DNA of 64,000 nt from JAURFX01 sp038125265 (GTDB taxonomy: Bacteria > Pseudomonadota > Gammaproteobacteria > Steroidobacterales > Rariloculaceae), in assembly GCA_038125265.1 (NCBI GenBank), contig JAYPDM010000004.1, forward strand, positions 17,281 through 81,280, in the 5' to 3' direction. The translations under genes and the position numbers were made by a program. Positions 26,595 through 35,624 of this stretch are shown piece by piece. The notes under the pieces are model-generated. The model was given only the letters and a program-made list of their open reading frames with translations, ran no database searches and had not been told where the DNA came from. Each line of letters begins with the position of its first letter. Within the stretch, counting starts at the first letter, position 1.

Positions 26595-27563
26595 ATGGAT
26601 TATACGCCCCTTATCAAAGATGCGAGTACTGACTTAAAATCAGTTTCTACTGAGCATGACTTCAATAGGGTAAAAGCAAAATACCTAGGTAAAAATGGTA
26701 TCGTCACTTTGCAACTTAAAAAAATTAAAGATATCCCTGCTGAAGATAGAAAATCATTTGCACAAAATATTAATCTTCTGAAGAATCAACTTATTGATCT
26801 GTTTGAGCAACATCAACTCATACTGAACAAAAATGGTGCAACAAAAAATATCTCTTATGAAGCAGCGCTATCAATGGATGGCTTTTCTGGTTCTGCCCAC
26901 CCCACAGAGTTAGCGCTAAATGATATTTCTAATTTTTTTCTTGGCAATGGCTTTATCGTTGAATCAGGCCCTGAAATTGAAAATGATTTTTATAATTTTA
27001 CCTCGTTAAATATTCCCCATGATCACCCTGCTAGGGCTATGCATGATACTTTTTATTTTGAAAATGGTGATTTGCTAAGAACGCATACCTCGCCAGTTCA
27101 GATAAGATCAATAGAGAAGAATGGTGTACCGATAAAGGTTATAGCCCCAGGAGCAGTTTACCGATGTGATTATGACATAACACATAGCCCCATGTTCCAC
27201 CAGGTTGAAGGATTAGTGATAGATAGAGGTATAAATTTTGCCCAATTAAAAGGAGTGATTTATTCGTTTCTTGAGTGTTACTTTGAGCGTAAGGTAGAAC
27301 TTAGATTTAGACCCTCTTACTTTCCTTTTACTGAACCATCAGCCGAGGTCGATATTAAAAGCTCGAAAGGAAAATGGCTAGAAGTATTAGGATGTGGAAT
27401 GGTTCATACCAATGTACTAAAGGGTCTTAATATTAATCCAAAAATTTATTCAGGTTACGCCTTTGGATTAGGCGTAGAACGTCTTGCCATGCTCAAGTAT
27501 GACATCAGTGACCTCCGCTTATTTTTTGAAAATGATCTTCGTTTCTTATCACAGTTTCAATAA
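26595..27563 (+). CDS. pheS: Phenylalanine-tRNA ligase alpha subunit
   Basis: 322 residues (E. coli 327). N-terminal coiled-coil arm (about residues 1-85) that binds tRNA, then the class II catalytic core: motif 1 HPTELALNDI, motif 2 region RTHTSPVQIRSI and FHQVEGLVID, motif 3 GYAFGLGVERLAML. Forms an alpha2-beta2 enzyme with PheT, encoded 3 bases downstream. Confidence 0.97.
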   Translation: MDYTPLIKDASTDLKSVSTEHDFNRVKAKYLGKNGIVTLQLKKIKDIPAEDRKSFAQNINLLKNQLIDLFEQHQLILNKNGATKNISYEAALSMDGFSGSAHPTELALNDISNFFLGNGFIVESGPEIENDFYNFTSLNIPHDHPARAMHDTFYFENGDLLRTHTSPVQIRSIEKNGVPIKVIAPGAVYRCDYDITHSPMFHQVEGLVIDRGINFAQLKGVIYSFLECYFERKVELRFRPSYFPFTEPSAEVDIKSSKGKWLEVLGCGMVHTNVLKGLNINPKIYSGYAFGLGVERLAMLKYDISDLRLFFENDLRFLSQFQ

Positions 27564-27566
27564 TCC

Positions 27567-29561
27567 ATGAACATTAATCTAAATTATATAAAGACTGTCT
27601 TTGAAATTGATTTTGTTCCTAAGAGCGTAAGTGATCAATTAACAAATTTAGGTCTTGAGGTTGAATCTTTTGATAAAAAAGCCAATATTCTTGATATTGC
27701 AATAACGCCTAACCGAGGTGATTGCTTTTCTCATTTAGGCATTGCTCGTGAGTTATCTATAAATACTAGTAAAAGTAAAAACCTTCTAAAAAATATCATT
27801 CTTAGTAAAAAGGTTAGATTTAAGAAATCAACTAAAAAGCATATAGGTGTAAATTGTTTTTATTCTGCTGAAATCACATTAAAAACCAATAATTCAGTTA
27901 GTAGCGAATACAGTAAAATCAAAAACTTTTTAGTCAGCCTTGGTCATAGATCAATAAATCCGGTTGTGGATATCACTAATTATGTAATGCTCTTGTTGGG
28001 ACAGCCTATGCATGCATATGATGCTCAAAAAGTAACAGGTGAAATTACCAGTGCCATCAATAAATCTAAAACTGAATTAACTCTTATTGATAATAAAAAT
28101 TATCTTATAGATAAATCTTTTTTAACCATCAGAGATGATAAGAATGTTCTTGGTCTTGCAGGCATAATGGGTGGTAAGTTTTCTGAAGTTTCCAAAAAAA
28201 CATCAACCATTATTCTTGAATCAGCAAACTTTAATGCATCCTTTATACGGGGAAAAGCACGAATGCTTAACTTGAACTCTGATGCATCTATGAGATTCGA
28301 GAGAGAAGTCGATGTCAATATCACTAAACTTGCTTTTTTACATGCAATTTACCTTCTTGAGAAAATTTGCGGTGCTGAAGTAAATATCGCAAATCAATTT
28401 GAAATAAATTCACCTATAACAAAAATAATCTTTAATCCTGATGATGCAAATAATCAATTAGGAACTAATATTAAAAAAGCAGAAATATTAAGAATCTTAA
28501 AAAATATTGGAGTGACTTTAAGGCAAAAAGGAAAGGTTTATGAAGCGCACATTCCCTCATGGCGCAATGATATTAAAATTGAGGCAGATCTGATTGAAGA
28601 AGTTGCAAGGGTATACGGTTATAACAAAATAGAGGTAGACAGTAACCAACCTGCCAGTAAATTTGTATATACCAATCAAAGTATAGAAAAATCACAAAAT
28701 ATTAGAAGGATACTGATTAATTATGGCTTTAATGAATGCAAGAACCTATCTCTGGTTAGCAATACGCTGGCGAATCAATACTATAAAAACCCAATCCAAA
28801 TCATCAATCCAATCAACAAAGAATTTGACACATTAAGGCCATCTTTATTATTAAGCCTCATAAAGAATGCTGAATATAATAGTAAAAATGTTTTACGACC
28901 CTTAAAAATATTTGAGCAAGGCACGATCTTTAATACCAACAAGAAAAAAACCAATGAATCACATTCATTAGCTGCAATCATAGGAATTCAAAAAGAGAAA
29001 TACAGTATTTTTAATCATTCTGAAGTCATATTAAATCAGTTACTTATAAATGTTTTAAAAGTATTTACCTTAAATAACCATACCCTAGAACTTTCTAATC
29101 ACCCTTTATTTGATAGCGATAATTCCTACTGCATTCATTTAAATAACAAAGAAATTGGCTATATTGGAGTGATTTCTCCTTCAATCCTTAATGATAAACG
29201 AATCAATTTACTAGGCTTTGAGCTAAACATTGCTTCATTATTAGGTGTAAATAAACCATTGAAATACAAATCAATATCCAGATTTCCATCAGTAAGACGT
29301 GATATTTCTATACAGTGCGGGCCTGATGTAAGTGTTCACCAGATATTAAATACCATTGATTCATTGAGGAATACCATTTTGCAGGAACGTTTTATATTTG
29401 ATTATTTTGAAGATAAATCAAAAAAAGGTAAAAAAAGCATAGGCTTAGGGTTGATTCTTCAGAGTAAATCAAGCAGTCTATTAGATAATGAGATAGATTT
29501 ATTTATCTCGAACTTAAAAGAACTATTAAAAAAGTCTCATAATATTGAATACAAGGAATAA
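27567..29561 (+). CDS. pheT: Phenylalanine-tRNA ligase beta subunit lacking the N-terminal tRNA-binding OB fold
   Basis: 664 residues, against about 795 in E. coli. The N-terminal B1 start (about residues 1-37, NLNYIKTVFEID to LGLEVESFDKK) joins directly to ILDIAITPNRGDCFSHLGIARE, which in E. coli lies about 112 residues further on. The missing block is the EMAP-II-like tRNA_bind OB fold (B2). The editing domain B3/B4 (INPVVDITNYVMLLLGQPMHAYD), B5, the catalytic-like core and the C-terminal anticodon-binding FDX-ACB domain (FPSVRRDI) remain. The frame is clean, so this is a domain loss, not a frameshift. Charging should still work, perhaps with altered tRNA handling. Confidence 0.93.
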   Translation: MNINLNYIKTVFEIDFVPKSVSDQLTNLGLEVESFDKKANILDIAITPNRGDCFSHLGIARELSINTSKSKNLLKNIILSKKVRFKKSTKKHIGVNCFYSAEITLKTNNSVSSEYSKIKNFLVSLGHRSINPVVDITNYVMLLLGQPMHAYDAQKVTGEITSAINKSKTELTLIDNKNYLIDKSFLTIRDDKNVLGLAGIMGGKFSEVSKKTSTIILESANFNASFIRGKARMLNLNSDASMRFEREVDVNITKLAFLHAIYLLEKICGAEVNIANQFEINSPITKIIFNPDDANNQLGTNIKKAEILRILKNIGVTLRQKGKVYEAHIPSWRNDIKIEADLIEEVARVYGYNKIEVDSNQPASKFVYTNQSIEKSQNIRRILINYGFNECKNLSLVSNTLANQYYKNPIQIINPINKEFDTLRPSLLLSLIKNAEYNSKNVLRPLKIFEQGTIFNTNKKKTNESHSLAAIIGIQKEKYSIFNHSEVILNQLLINVLKVFTLNNHTLELSNHPLFDSDNSYCIHLNNKEIGYIGVISPSILNDKRINLLGFELNIASLLGVNKPLKYKSISRFPSVRRDISIQCGPDVSVHQILNTIDSLRNTILQERFIFDYFEDKSKKGKKSIGLGLILQSKSSSLLDNEIDLFISNLKELLKKSHNIEYKE

Positions 29562-29864
29562 ATGACTGTTACTAAGACTAAAATTGCAGAAGCATTATTT
29601 CATACCATCGGTCTTAATAAGCGTGAGGCAAGTGAATTTGTCGACTTATTATTTGATGAAATGAAAGATCAGCTTGCAACAGGTACCCAGCTTAAGATAT
29701 CTGGTTTTGGAAATTTTGACCTAAGAGATAAATCCTCCAGACCTGGACGTAACCCAAAAACTGGTGAGGTAATTCCTGTTAGTGCTAGAAGGGTTGTAAC
29801 GTTTAAAGCGGGTCATAAACTTCGTGGTTCTGTTGATGGTTTCGCAGATGACTCAGACAGCTGA
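29562..29864 (+). CDS. ihfA: Integration host factor subunit alpha
   Basis: 100 residues. HU/IHF fold with LKISGFGNFDLRDKSSRPGRNPKTGE, the DNA-arm signature with its intercalating Pro. Called alpha from position directly after pheT, as in other gammaproteobacteria. The ATG follows the pheT stop with no spacer. Partner of the beta subunit at 19875-20177. Confidence 0.95.
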   Translation: MTVTKTKIAEALFHTIGLNKREASEFVDLLFDEMKDQLATGTQLKISGFGNFDLRDKSSRPGRNPKTGEVIPVSARRVVTFKAGHKLRGSVDGFADDSDS

Positions 29865-30195
29865 TCTCCCGCAAATACCTGAAAAATTATATTTTACGAT
29901 AAGTGAGGTTTCTACTTTATGCGATGTAAAGCCTCATGTATTAAGGTATTGGGAGCAAGAATTTCCGCAATTATCGCCTGTTAAAAGAAGGGGAAATAGG
30001 CGCTATTACCAAAGAAATGATGTCTTACTGATTAGAGAAATTCGTAGACTGCTTTACAACCAAGGTTTTACTATTGGTGGCGCAGTTCAAAAACTTTCTA
30101 GCCCAGAAAATAAATCATCAAATGAGCAAAATATCGACTTGGTTAAACAAATACGTCGTGAGCTCGAAGAAGTTTTAAAATCACTTAGACGTTAA
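29848..30195 (+). CDS. MerR-family transcriptional regulator of the ihfA-downstream type
   Basis: 115 residues from the ATG at 29848, which overlaps ihfA by 17 bases; the frame is open back to 29824, but the family N-terminus fits the shorter form. The winged-helix HTH is very conserved: FTISEVSTLCDVKPHVLRYWEQEF, then LSPVKRRGNRRYYQRNDVLLI. No cysteine-based metal site is seen in the C-terminal part, which is short and helical. A MerR protein of unknown role follows ihfA in most gammaproteobacteria. Confidence 0.9.
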   Translation: MTQTADLPQIPEKLYFTISEVSTLCDVKPHVLRYWEQEFPQLSPVKRRGNRRYYQRNDVLLIREIRRLLYNQGFTIGGAVQKLSSPENKSSNEQNIDLVKQIRRELEEVLKSLRR

Positions 30196-30203
30196 ATTTG
30201 CAT

Positions 30204-30209
30204 TATAAT
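30204..30209 (+). promoter_or_regulatory. Putative -10 box for tRNA-Pro
   Basis: A perfect TATAAT lies 13 bases before the mature 5' end of tRNA-Pro and just after the stop of the MerR-like gene. The matching -35 is weak, so the promoter call rests on the -10 and its distance. It could also drive ilvD, which starts 8 bases after the tRNA. Confidence 0.45.
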
Positions 30210-30222
30210 AGCTTTTTTCAAG

Positions 30223-30299
30223 CGGGGCGTGGCGCAGCTTGGTAGCGCACTTGCATGGGGTGCAAGGGGTCGCTGGTTCGAATCCAGTCGCCCCGACCA
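30223..30299 (+). tRNA. tRNA-Pro (anticodon GGG)
   Basis: Cloverleaf: acceptor CGGGGCG/CGCCCCG, D stem GCGC/GCGC, anticodon stem CTTGC/GCAAG with loop ATGGGGT, T arm GCTGG TTCGAAT CCAGT (one G-U), discriminator A and encoded CCA. 77 bases. Decodes CCC and CCU. Placed 8 bases before ilvD. Confidence 0.97.
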
Positions 30300-30307
30300 T
30301 TTAAATT

Positions 30308-31972
30308 ATGAGCAAAAATAGAAAGTATTCTTCAATTGTAGTCGATGGTGATAAACAATCACCCAGTCGCTCTATGCTTAGGGCAGTTGGTTTTAATGAT
30401 GAGGACTTCCAAAAGCCACAAATTGGTATTGCATCAACCTGGGCAATGGTTACTCCGTGCAATATGCATATTAATAGACTCGCTGAAAATGTAGAGCTGG
30501 GTTGTAATTCTAACGGTGGCAAAGGTGTAATTTTTAATACCATTACTGTATCAGATGGTATATCTATGGGTACACCAGGCATGCGCTACTCTCTTGTTTC
30601 AAGAGAAGTCATTGCGGATTCTATTGAGACTGTCGTTGCTGGACAGGGATACGATGGACTAGTAGCTATTGGAGGCTGTGATAAAAATATACCAGCTTGC
30701 GTTATGGCAATCGCTCGATTGAATAGGCCGTCAATATTTGTTTATGGTGGAACCATTCAACCAGGTGCTAAAGGTAGAGATATCGTAGCAGTTTTTGAGG
30801 CAGTAGGCGCTCTGGCAGCTGGAAAAATCGATCATAATCAATTATTAGAAGTTGAAAAAACATCCATACCTGGCCCTGGATCATGTGCCGGAATGTATAC
30901 TGCAAACACCATGGCATCTGCAGTTGAGGCTATGGGTCTATCTATTCCTAACAGCTCAGCTCAAGAAGCTGTATCAGCAGATAAAATAGATGATTGCGCC
31001 ATTGCGGGAAGGGCGGTAGTAGAGCTAGTGAATAATCAGATCTTACCAAGAGATATTCTAACCAAAAAAGCTTTTGAAAATGCAATCACAATGATTATTG
31101 CATTGGGTGGATCTACAAATGCTGTATTGCATCTTTTAGCAATCGCTCATGAAGCGAAGGTAAAGCTTTCTCTAGAGGACTTTGAAAGGATTGGCAAGAA
31201 TGTACCTGTTTTAGGTGATTTAAAGCCAAGCGGTAAGTATCTTATGTCAGAATTAATAAGAATTGGTGGTATTCAGCCATTAATGAAAAATTTATTAGAT
31301 AGAGGCTTACTTCATGGTGATTGCCTTACCGTTACAGGTAAAACGATTGCTGAGAATTTAAGCCTTACCCAATCATACCCAGAGGGACAAGACATTATTC
31401 GTGACTTTGATGATCCGATTAAAAAAACTTCGCATTTGGCTATTTTAAAAGGAAACATTGCACCCGATGGTGCTGTTGCAAAAATATCAGGCAAAGAAGG
31501 GCTTTCATTTGAAGGTAGGGCCATAGTTTTTGAGTCAGAAGAAGATGCTTTAAATGGGATACTTGGTGATGCTGTAAACCCTGGACATGTCATTGTTATT
31601 CGTAATGAAGGCCCCAAGGGAGGCCCTGGAATGCGTGAAATGCTTAGTCCAACCGGTGCAATTATTGGAAAAGGGCTCGGTGATAAGGTGGCATTAATTA
31701 CCGACGGAAGATTCTCAGGCGGTAGTCATGGTTTTGTTGTAGGTCATGTTTCACCTGAGGCTTACGATGGGGGCCTGATAGGCATTATTAAAAATGATGA
31801 CCCGATTAAAATTGATGCAGAAAATATGACAATTGATTTGCTTCTTGAGCAAAATGAAATAGATAGACGTTTGCAAGCGTTTCGACCCTATGAAAAAGGT
31901 AATGAAGAGGGAACGCTTAAAAAATATAGAAAATTAGTATCGACAGCATCACAGGGTGCTGTAACCTCATAA
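30308..31972 (+). CDS. ilvD: Dihydroxy-acid dehydratase
   Basis: 554 residues. Dehydrates 2,3-dihydroxy-acids to 2-oxo-acids in isoleucine and valine synthesis. The iron-sulfur and magnesium ligands lie in TPCNMH, AIGGCDKNIPACVMA and GPGSCAGMYTANTM; the C-terminal GRFSGGSHGFVVGHVSPEA is also typical. It is separate from the ilvC-leu cluster at 41.6-48.1 kb and on the opposite strand. lysAC starts at the base after the stop. Confidence 0.97.
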   Translation: MSKNRKYSSIVVDGDKQSPSRSMLRAVGFNDEDFQKPQIGIASTWAMVTPCNMHINRLAENVELGCNSNGGKGVIFNTITVSDGISMGTPGMRYSLVSREVIADSIETVVAGQGYDGLVAIGGCDKNIPACVMAIARLNRPSIFVYGGTIQPGAKGRDIVAVFEAVGALAAGKIDHNQLLEVEKTSIPGPGSCAGMYTANTMASAVEAMGLSIPNSSAQEAVSADKIDDCAIAGRAVVELVNNQILPRDILTKKAFENAITMIIALGGSTNAVLHLLAIAHEAKVKLSLEDFERIGKNVPVLGDLKPSGKYLMSELIRIGGIQPLMKNLLDRGLLHGDCLTVTGKTIAENLSLTQSYPEGQDIIRDFDDPIKKTSHLAILKGNIAPDGAVAKISGKEGLSFEGRAIVFESEEDALNGILGDAVNPGHVIVIRNEGPKGGPGMREMLSPTGAIIGKGLGDKVALITDGRFSGGSHGFVVGHVSPEAYDGGLIGIIKNDDPIKIDAENMTIDLLLEQNEIDRRLQAFRPYEKGNEEGTLKKYRKLVSTASQGAVTS

Positions 31973-34567
31973 ATGCTTGCTCAACAGAATATCTGGCCAG
32001 GAAAAGTCGAAACTGGTTTTCCAGACTCTACTATCACAGTTTTAAAGTTTGGTGGAACAAGCGTTAAAGACAGAGAGTCATGGGAAAAAATCAAAGAGAT
32101 CATCATCTTGAGGCAAAAGCATGGATTAAAGCCTTTTATTGTTCATTCTGCTATCTCTGGAGTTTCGAATTTACTCTCAAATATTTCAAAAAACATAGAT
32201 CATAAATCCGTATTTGAAAAACAAGATCAAATTATTGATATCCATAAAAAACTTTGTGTAGAGCTTGATCTTGATGTGATCATTTTAGATAAGGAATTCA
32301 GTAGGCTTAAAAATCTCATTAAATCTTGTCACTTAATTAAAGCTATTTCTATCGAGCAAGAGGCAATACTGATGGCGAGTGGGGAGCTCATGGCATCAGT
32401 TATTGGTGGGGCTTATTTAAATAGCGTCGCCATTAACACAAAAATTCTTGATGCGAGAAATCATTTAAGAGCCTTGAATGAATCAAATTCTAAACTTGAA
32501 AATTTATTTTTATCGGCACGAGCTGACGATCAATTTGATCAAGCATTAGTAAATAAAATTATGGATAATCAGGGAATTTTTATTACCCAAGGATTTATCG
32601 CCTCAAATAATAATAACGAAACAGTATTATTAGGTAGAGGTGGATCAGACACTTCAGGTGCCTATTTTGCCTCCAAAACGAATGCTCTAAGACTTGAAAT
32701 TTGGACTGATGTTAGAGGTTTTTTTGATATTGATCCAAAGATTATTCCAAATGCTAATCCAATAATGCATCTCAGTTACGATGAGGCACAAGAGATAGCA
32801 TCAGCAGGAGGCTCTGTTCTTCACCCCCGAACCATACCGTCCTGTAGAGAGAAAAATATTCCAATTTTTGTACTTTCTAGCAAGGAAAAAGAAATTCATG
32901 GCTCTCTGATTGACTCAGCCAAGTCTCACGCAAAGCCTGAAATTATAGCTCTAGCTAAGAAATCAAATATTTCTGTAATATCGATCAATAATCCTACAAT
33001 GTGGCAAGAGGTAGGTTTTTTGTCTCATGTATTTGATGTATTTAAAGCATTTGAAATTTCAATAGATTTAATTTCAACTTCAGAGTCAAATATTACTGTC
33101 TCTATTGATACTGTAAGTCAATCACTTTTTAATAAAGAGCTTGATGAAATAGAAACAGCACTTAAGCCTTTTGGACAGCTTCAAATAATTAATGATTGTT
33201 CTTGTATTTCGCTTATAGGCAATCAAGTCAATCATTTAATTAATAAAATTTACCCTTCTTTAGATTTTTTTGAATCTAATAATATCTATCTCTTTACGCA
33301 CTCGGCATCAGGACTCAACATATCAATAGTAATTGATTCCGAAAATGAATATAAAGTAATCAACAGTATCTATGAGAATATTTTTGAAAAAAATAAATTA
33401 ATTACACAATTAGCAACCACAAAAGAAACAGACTACGTTTCAAATCAATGGTGGCATATAAAGAAGGATGAACTTATTGAGCATATGAAGCATCATGATT
33501 GCCTTTATGTCTATAACAAAGAGACACTAAAAAAATCATTCAATGATCTTAAAAATCTCAATTCATTTGATCATATCTTCTACTCTATGAAAGCTAACTC
33601 TAATGAAGAAGTCCTTAAAACATTCTATGAATTAAATGCATCGTTTGAATGTGTTTCAAGGAAAGAAATTGAATTAATCTACACTCTTTTCCCAAAGATT
33701 GAAGACCATAGAGTTTTATTTACGCCAAATTTTGTTACGAGAGAAGAACTTGTTTGGGCTTTGTCAAAGAAATTTTATGTAACGATTGATAACGAATACA
33801 TTTTTTCTACATGGCCTGAAGCACTTAAAAATAAAGAGATCTTTTTAAGGATTGATACTGGCTATGGCGAAGGCCATCATGAGCATGTAAAAACAGGTGG
33901 TGACTACTCCAAGTTTGGCATTACTGAGGATAAGCTGCCTTTGATTACCGATGTCTGCAATAAGCACAACATTAATATTATTGGTCTCCATGCTCATTCA
34001 GGATCAGGGATTAAGAATCCTGATAATTGGTGTGAATTATTTAAAAAATTACTTAGTATTAAAAAAATTTTTACGAATGTTCAATTTATTGATATCGGGG
34101 GAGGTTTGGCGGTCACTGATGTAATGGATCAGAATCCATTAGATTTAAAATTACTTGATAAGCAATTGAGCAATATCAAATCTAATCACAACATTAAGCT
34201 TTTTGCTGAACCTGGCCGTTACCTAGTTGCTAATGCAGGTATACTTTTGGCGCGTGTAACTCAACTTAAAGAAAAAGGAAATATAAACTACCTTGGTATA
34301 GCTACCGGCATGAATTCACTAATACGTCCAGCCCTTTACGGTGCTTACCACCAAATTGTTAATTTAAGCAAAATTGATCATTCTTCTGATGTTTTATATT
34401 CAATTGTCGGTCCAATTTGTGAAACCGGCGATCGAATTGGTAGGGATCGATGGATGCCAAAAGCTGAGGAGGGGGATATTATACTTATTGCAAACGCCGG
34501 AGCTTATGGAAAGGTAATGTCCTCAAATTACAATCTAAGAGGATCTGCAGAGGAAGTATTAATTTAA
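31973..34567 (+). CDS. Bifunctional aspartate kinase / diaminopimelate decarboxylase (LysC-LysA fusion)
   Basis: 864 residues joining the first and last steps of lysine synthesis. Residues about 20-460 are aspartokinase: KFGGTSVKDRESW, the LLGRGGSDTSGAYFA motif, EIWTDVRGFFDIDP and ACT-like regulatory domains. Residues about 485-864 are a PLP-dependent decarboxylase: YSMKANSNEE (PLP Lys540), the substrate loop GLHAHSGSGI, FAEPGRYLVANAG and GPICETGDRIG. Such fusions are known in Xanthomonas and relatives. Diaminopimelate is also needed for peptidoglycan, so the kinase half feeds Thr/Met as well. It follows ilvD without a gap and overlaps convergent hisE by 4 bases. Confidence 0.94.
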   Translation: MLAQQNIWPGKVETGFPDSTITVLKFGGTSVKDRESWEKIKEIIILRQKHGLKPFIVHSAISGVSNLLSNISKNIDHKSVFEKQDQIIDIHKKLCVELDLDVIILDKEFSRLKNLIKSCHLIKAISIEQEAILMASGELMASVIGGAYLNSVAINTKILDARNHLRALNESNSKLENLFLSARADDQFDQALVNKIMDNQGIFITQGFIASNNNNETVLLGRGGSDTSGAYFASKTNALRLEIWTDVRGFFDIDPKIIPNANPIMHLSYDEAQEIASAGGSVLHPRTIPSCREKNIPIFVLSSKEKEIHGSLIDSAKSHAKPEIIALAKKSNISVISINNPTMWQEVGFLSHVFDVFKAFEISIDLISTSESNITVSIDTVSQSLFNKELDEIETALKPFGQLQIINDCSCISLIGNQVNHLINKIYPSLDFFESNNIYLFTHSASGLNISIVIDSENEYKVINSIYENIFEKNKLITQLATTKETDYVSNQWWHIKKDELIEHMKHHDCLYVYNKETLKKSFNDLKNLNSFDHIFYSMKANSNEEVLKTFYELNASFECVSRKEIELIYTLFPKIEDHRVLFTPNFVTREELVWALSKKFYVTIDNEYIFSTWPEALKNKEIFLRIDTGYGEGHHEHVKTGGDYSKFGITEDKLPLITDVCNKHNINIIGLHAHSGSGIKNPDNWCELFKKLLSIKKIFTNVQFIDIGGGLAVTDVMDQNPLDLKLLDKQLSNIKSNHNIKLFAEPGRYLVANAGILLARVTQLKEKGNINYLGIATGMNSLIRPALYGAYHQIVNLSKIDHSSDVLYSIVGPICETGDRIGRDRWMPKAEEGDIILIANAGAYGKVMSSNYNLRGSAEEVLI

Positions 34568-34854
34568 GATTTTCTTCTGTTATCAAGCTCATCCAAGACC
34601 GCATTAAATGAGATGTCTTGCTTTTTAAGCAGTAGTAAAAGATGAAACAGCAAGTCTGCGGATTCATAGATCATACCCTGGGGATCATTTTTCATTGCCT
34701 CTATGATTAATTCGGAAGCCTCTTCACCCACTTTTTGTGCAATTTTCTCCACACCACCATCTAACATTTTCTTAACATAAGAGCGCTCATTGTTAGATAT
34801 TTTTCTTTCATCGAGTACTTTGTTTATTTCATTAAATATTTCAAAATTTGACAT
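34564..34854 (-). CDS. hisE: Phosphoribosyl-ATP pyrophosphatase HisE (stand-alone)
   Basis: 96 residues. Second step of histidine synthesis. MazG-like helical fold with GGVEKIAQKVGEEASELIIEA and the metal-binding YESADLLFHLLLLL region. In most gammaproteobacteria this is the C-terminal half of a HisIE fusion; here only HisE is present and it is the last gene of the cluster. No hisI (phosphoribosyl-AMP cyclohydrolase) is found in the cluster: hisF and hisE are 2 bases apart. Confidence 0.95.
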   Translation of the reverse strand: MSNFEIFNEINKVLDERKISNNERSYVKKMLDGGVEKIAQKVGEEASELIIEAMKNDPQGMIYESADLLFHLLLLLKKQDISFNAVLDELDNRRKS

Positions 34855-34856
34855 GT

Positions 34857-35624
34857 TTATCTCCTCACCAAAATACCATGGGTATCTAAGTAATCTTTTA
34901 AATCTGGTATAAATATTTCTTTTTTGTGGAATACAGATGCTGCCAGTGCTCCATCTACATTACATTGACTAAAAACCTCTAAAAAATGCTCAGTTTTTCC
35001 TGCCCCTCCTGAAGCAATCAGCGGGACAGAGCATAATTCACGCGCCAGCTTTAATTGATCAATATCATATCCCTTTTTGGTACCATCAGATTGAATACAA
35101 TTGAGAACAATTTCGCCAGCACCTCTGTTTATAACCTCTTTTATCCAGTCGGTAGTTTTTAGACCGGCTGTACTTGCTTTATCAGGAATGCCAGTATTTT
35201 TATAGATTAAATAATCACTATCAATAAGTTTTGAATCTATTCCTATTACAACGCATTGACTGCCGAAACGATTCGCTAAGTCGCTAATGAGGGAGGGATT
35301 AGAGATAGCAGGGGTATTGATTGAAATTTTATCAGCACCATTATTTAGGATTTTATTCGCTATTGATAAGCTTCTTATTCCTCCGGCAACACAAAAGGGT
35401 ATATTGATCTTTTTTGCAATATCTAAGACCCATTGATAAGAGACATCTCTTTCTTCAGGGCTAGCCGTAATATCATAAAACACTAACTCATCAGCCCCTT
35501 GCTCTGAGTAAAAATAGGCCAAATCAATAATGTCACCCATAACAATATGATTTTTAAATTGGATGCCTTTAACAACCTTTCCATCTTTTACGTCAAGGCA
35601 GGGAATTATTCTTCTTGCAAGTAT
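34857..35624 (-). CDS. hisF: Imidazole glycerol phosphate synthase, cyclase subunit HisF, ATA start
   Basis: 255 residues from an ATA at 35624 (E. coli 258). The first ATG in frame (35540) would remove the catalytic N-terminus. Upstream in frame lies LARRIIPCLDVKDGKVVKGI, the conserved HisF start with the essential Asp in CLDV. Between it and the in-frame stop (35639-35637) there is no ATG, GTG or TTG; the ATA falls exactly where family members have Met, and GGAG sits 8 bases before it, inside hisA. The barrel continues with ADELVFYDITAS and IPFCVAGGIRS. It uses ammonia from HisH to form the imidazole ring. It overlaps hisA by 19 bases. Confidence 0.92.
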   Translation of the reverse strand: MLARRIIPCLDVKDGKVVKGIQFKNHIVMGDIIDLAYFYSEQGADELVFYDITASPEERDVSYQWVLDIAKKINIPFCVAGGIRSLSIANKILNNGADKISINTPAISNPSLISDLANRFGSQCVVIGIDSKLIDSDYLIYKNTGIPDKASTAGLKTTDWIKEVINRGAGEIVLNCIQSDGTKKGYDIDQLKLARELCSVPLIASGGAGKTEHFLEVFSQCNVDGALAASVFHKKEIFIPDLKDYLDTHGILVRR

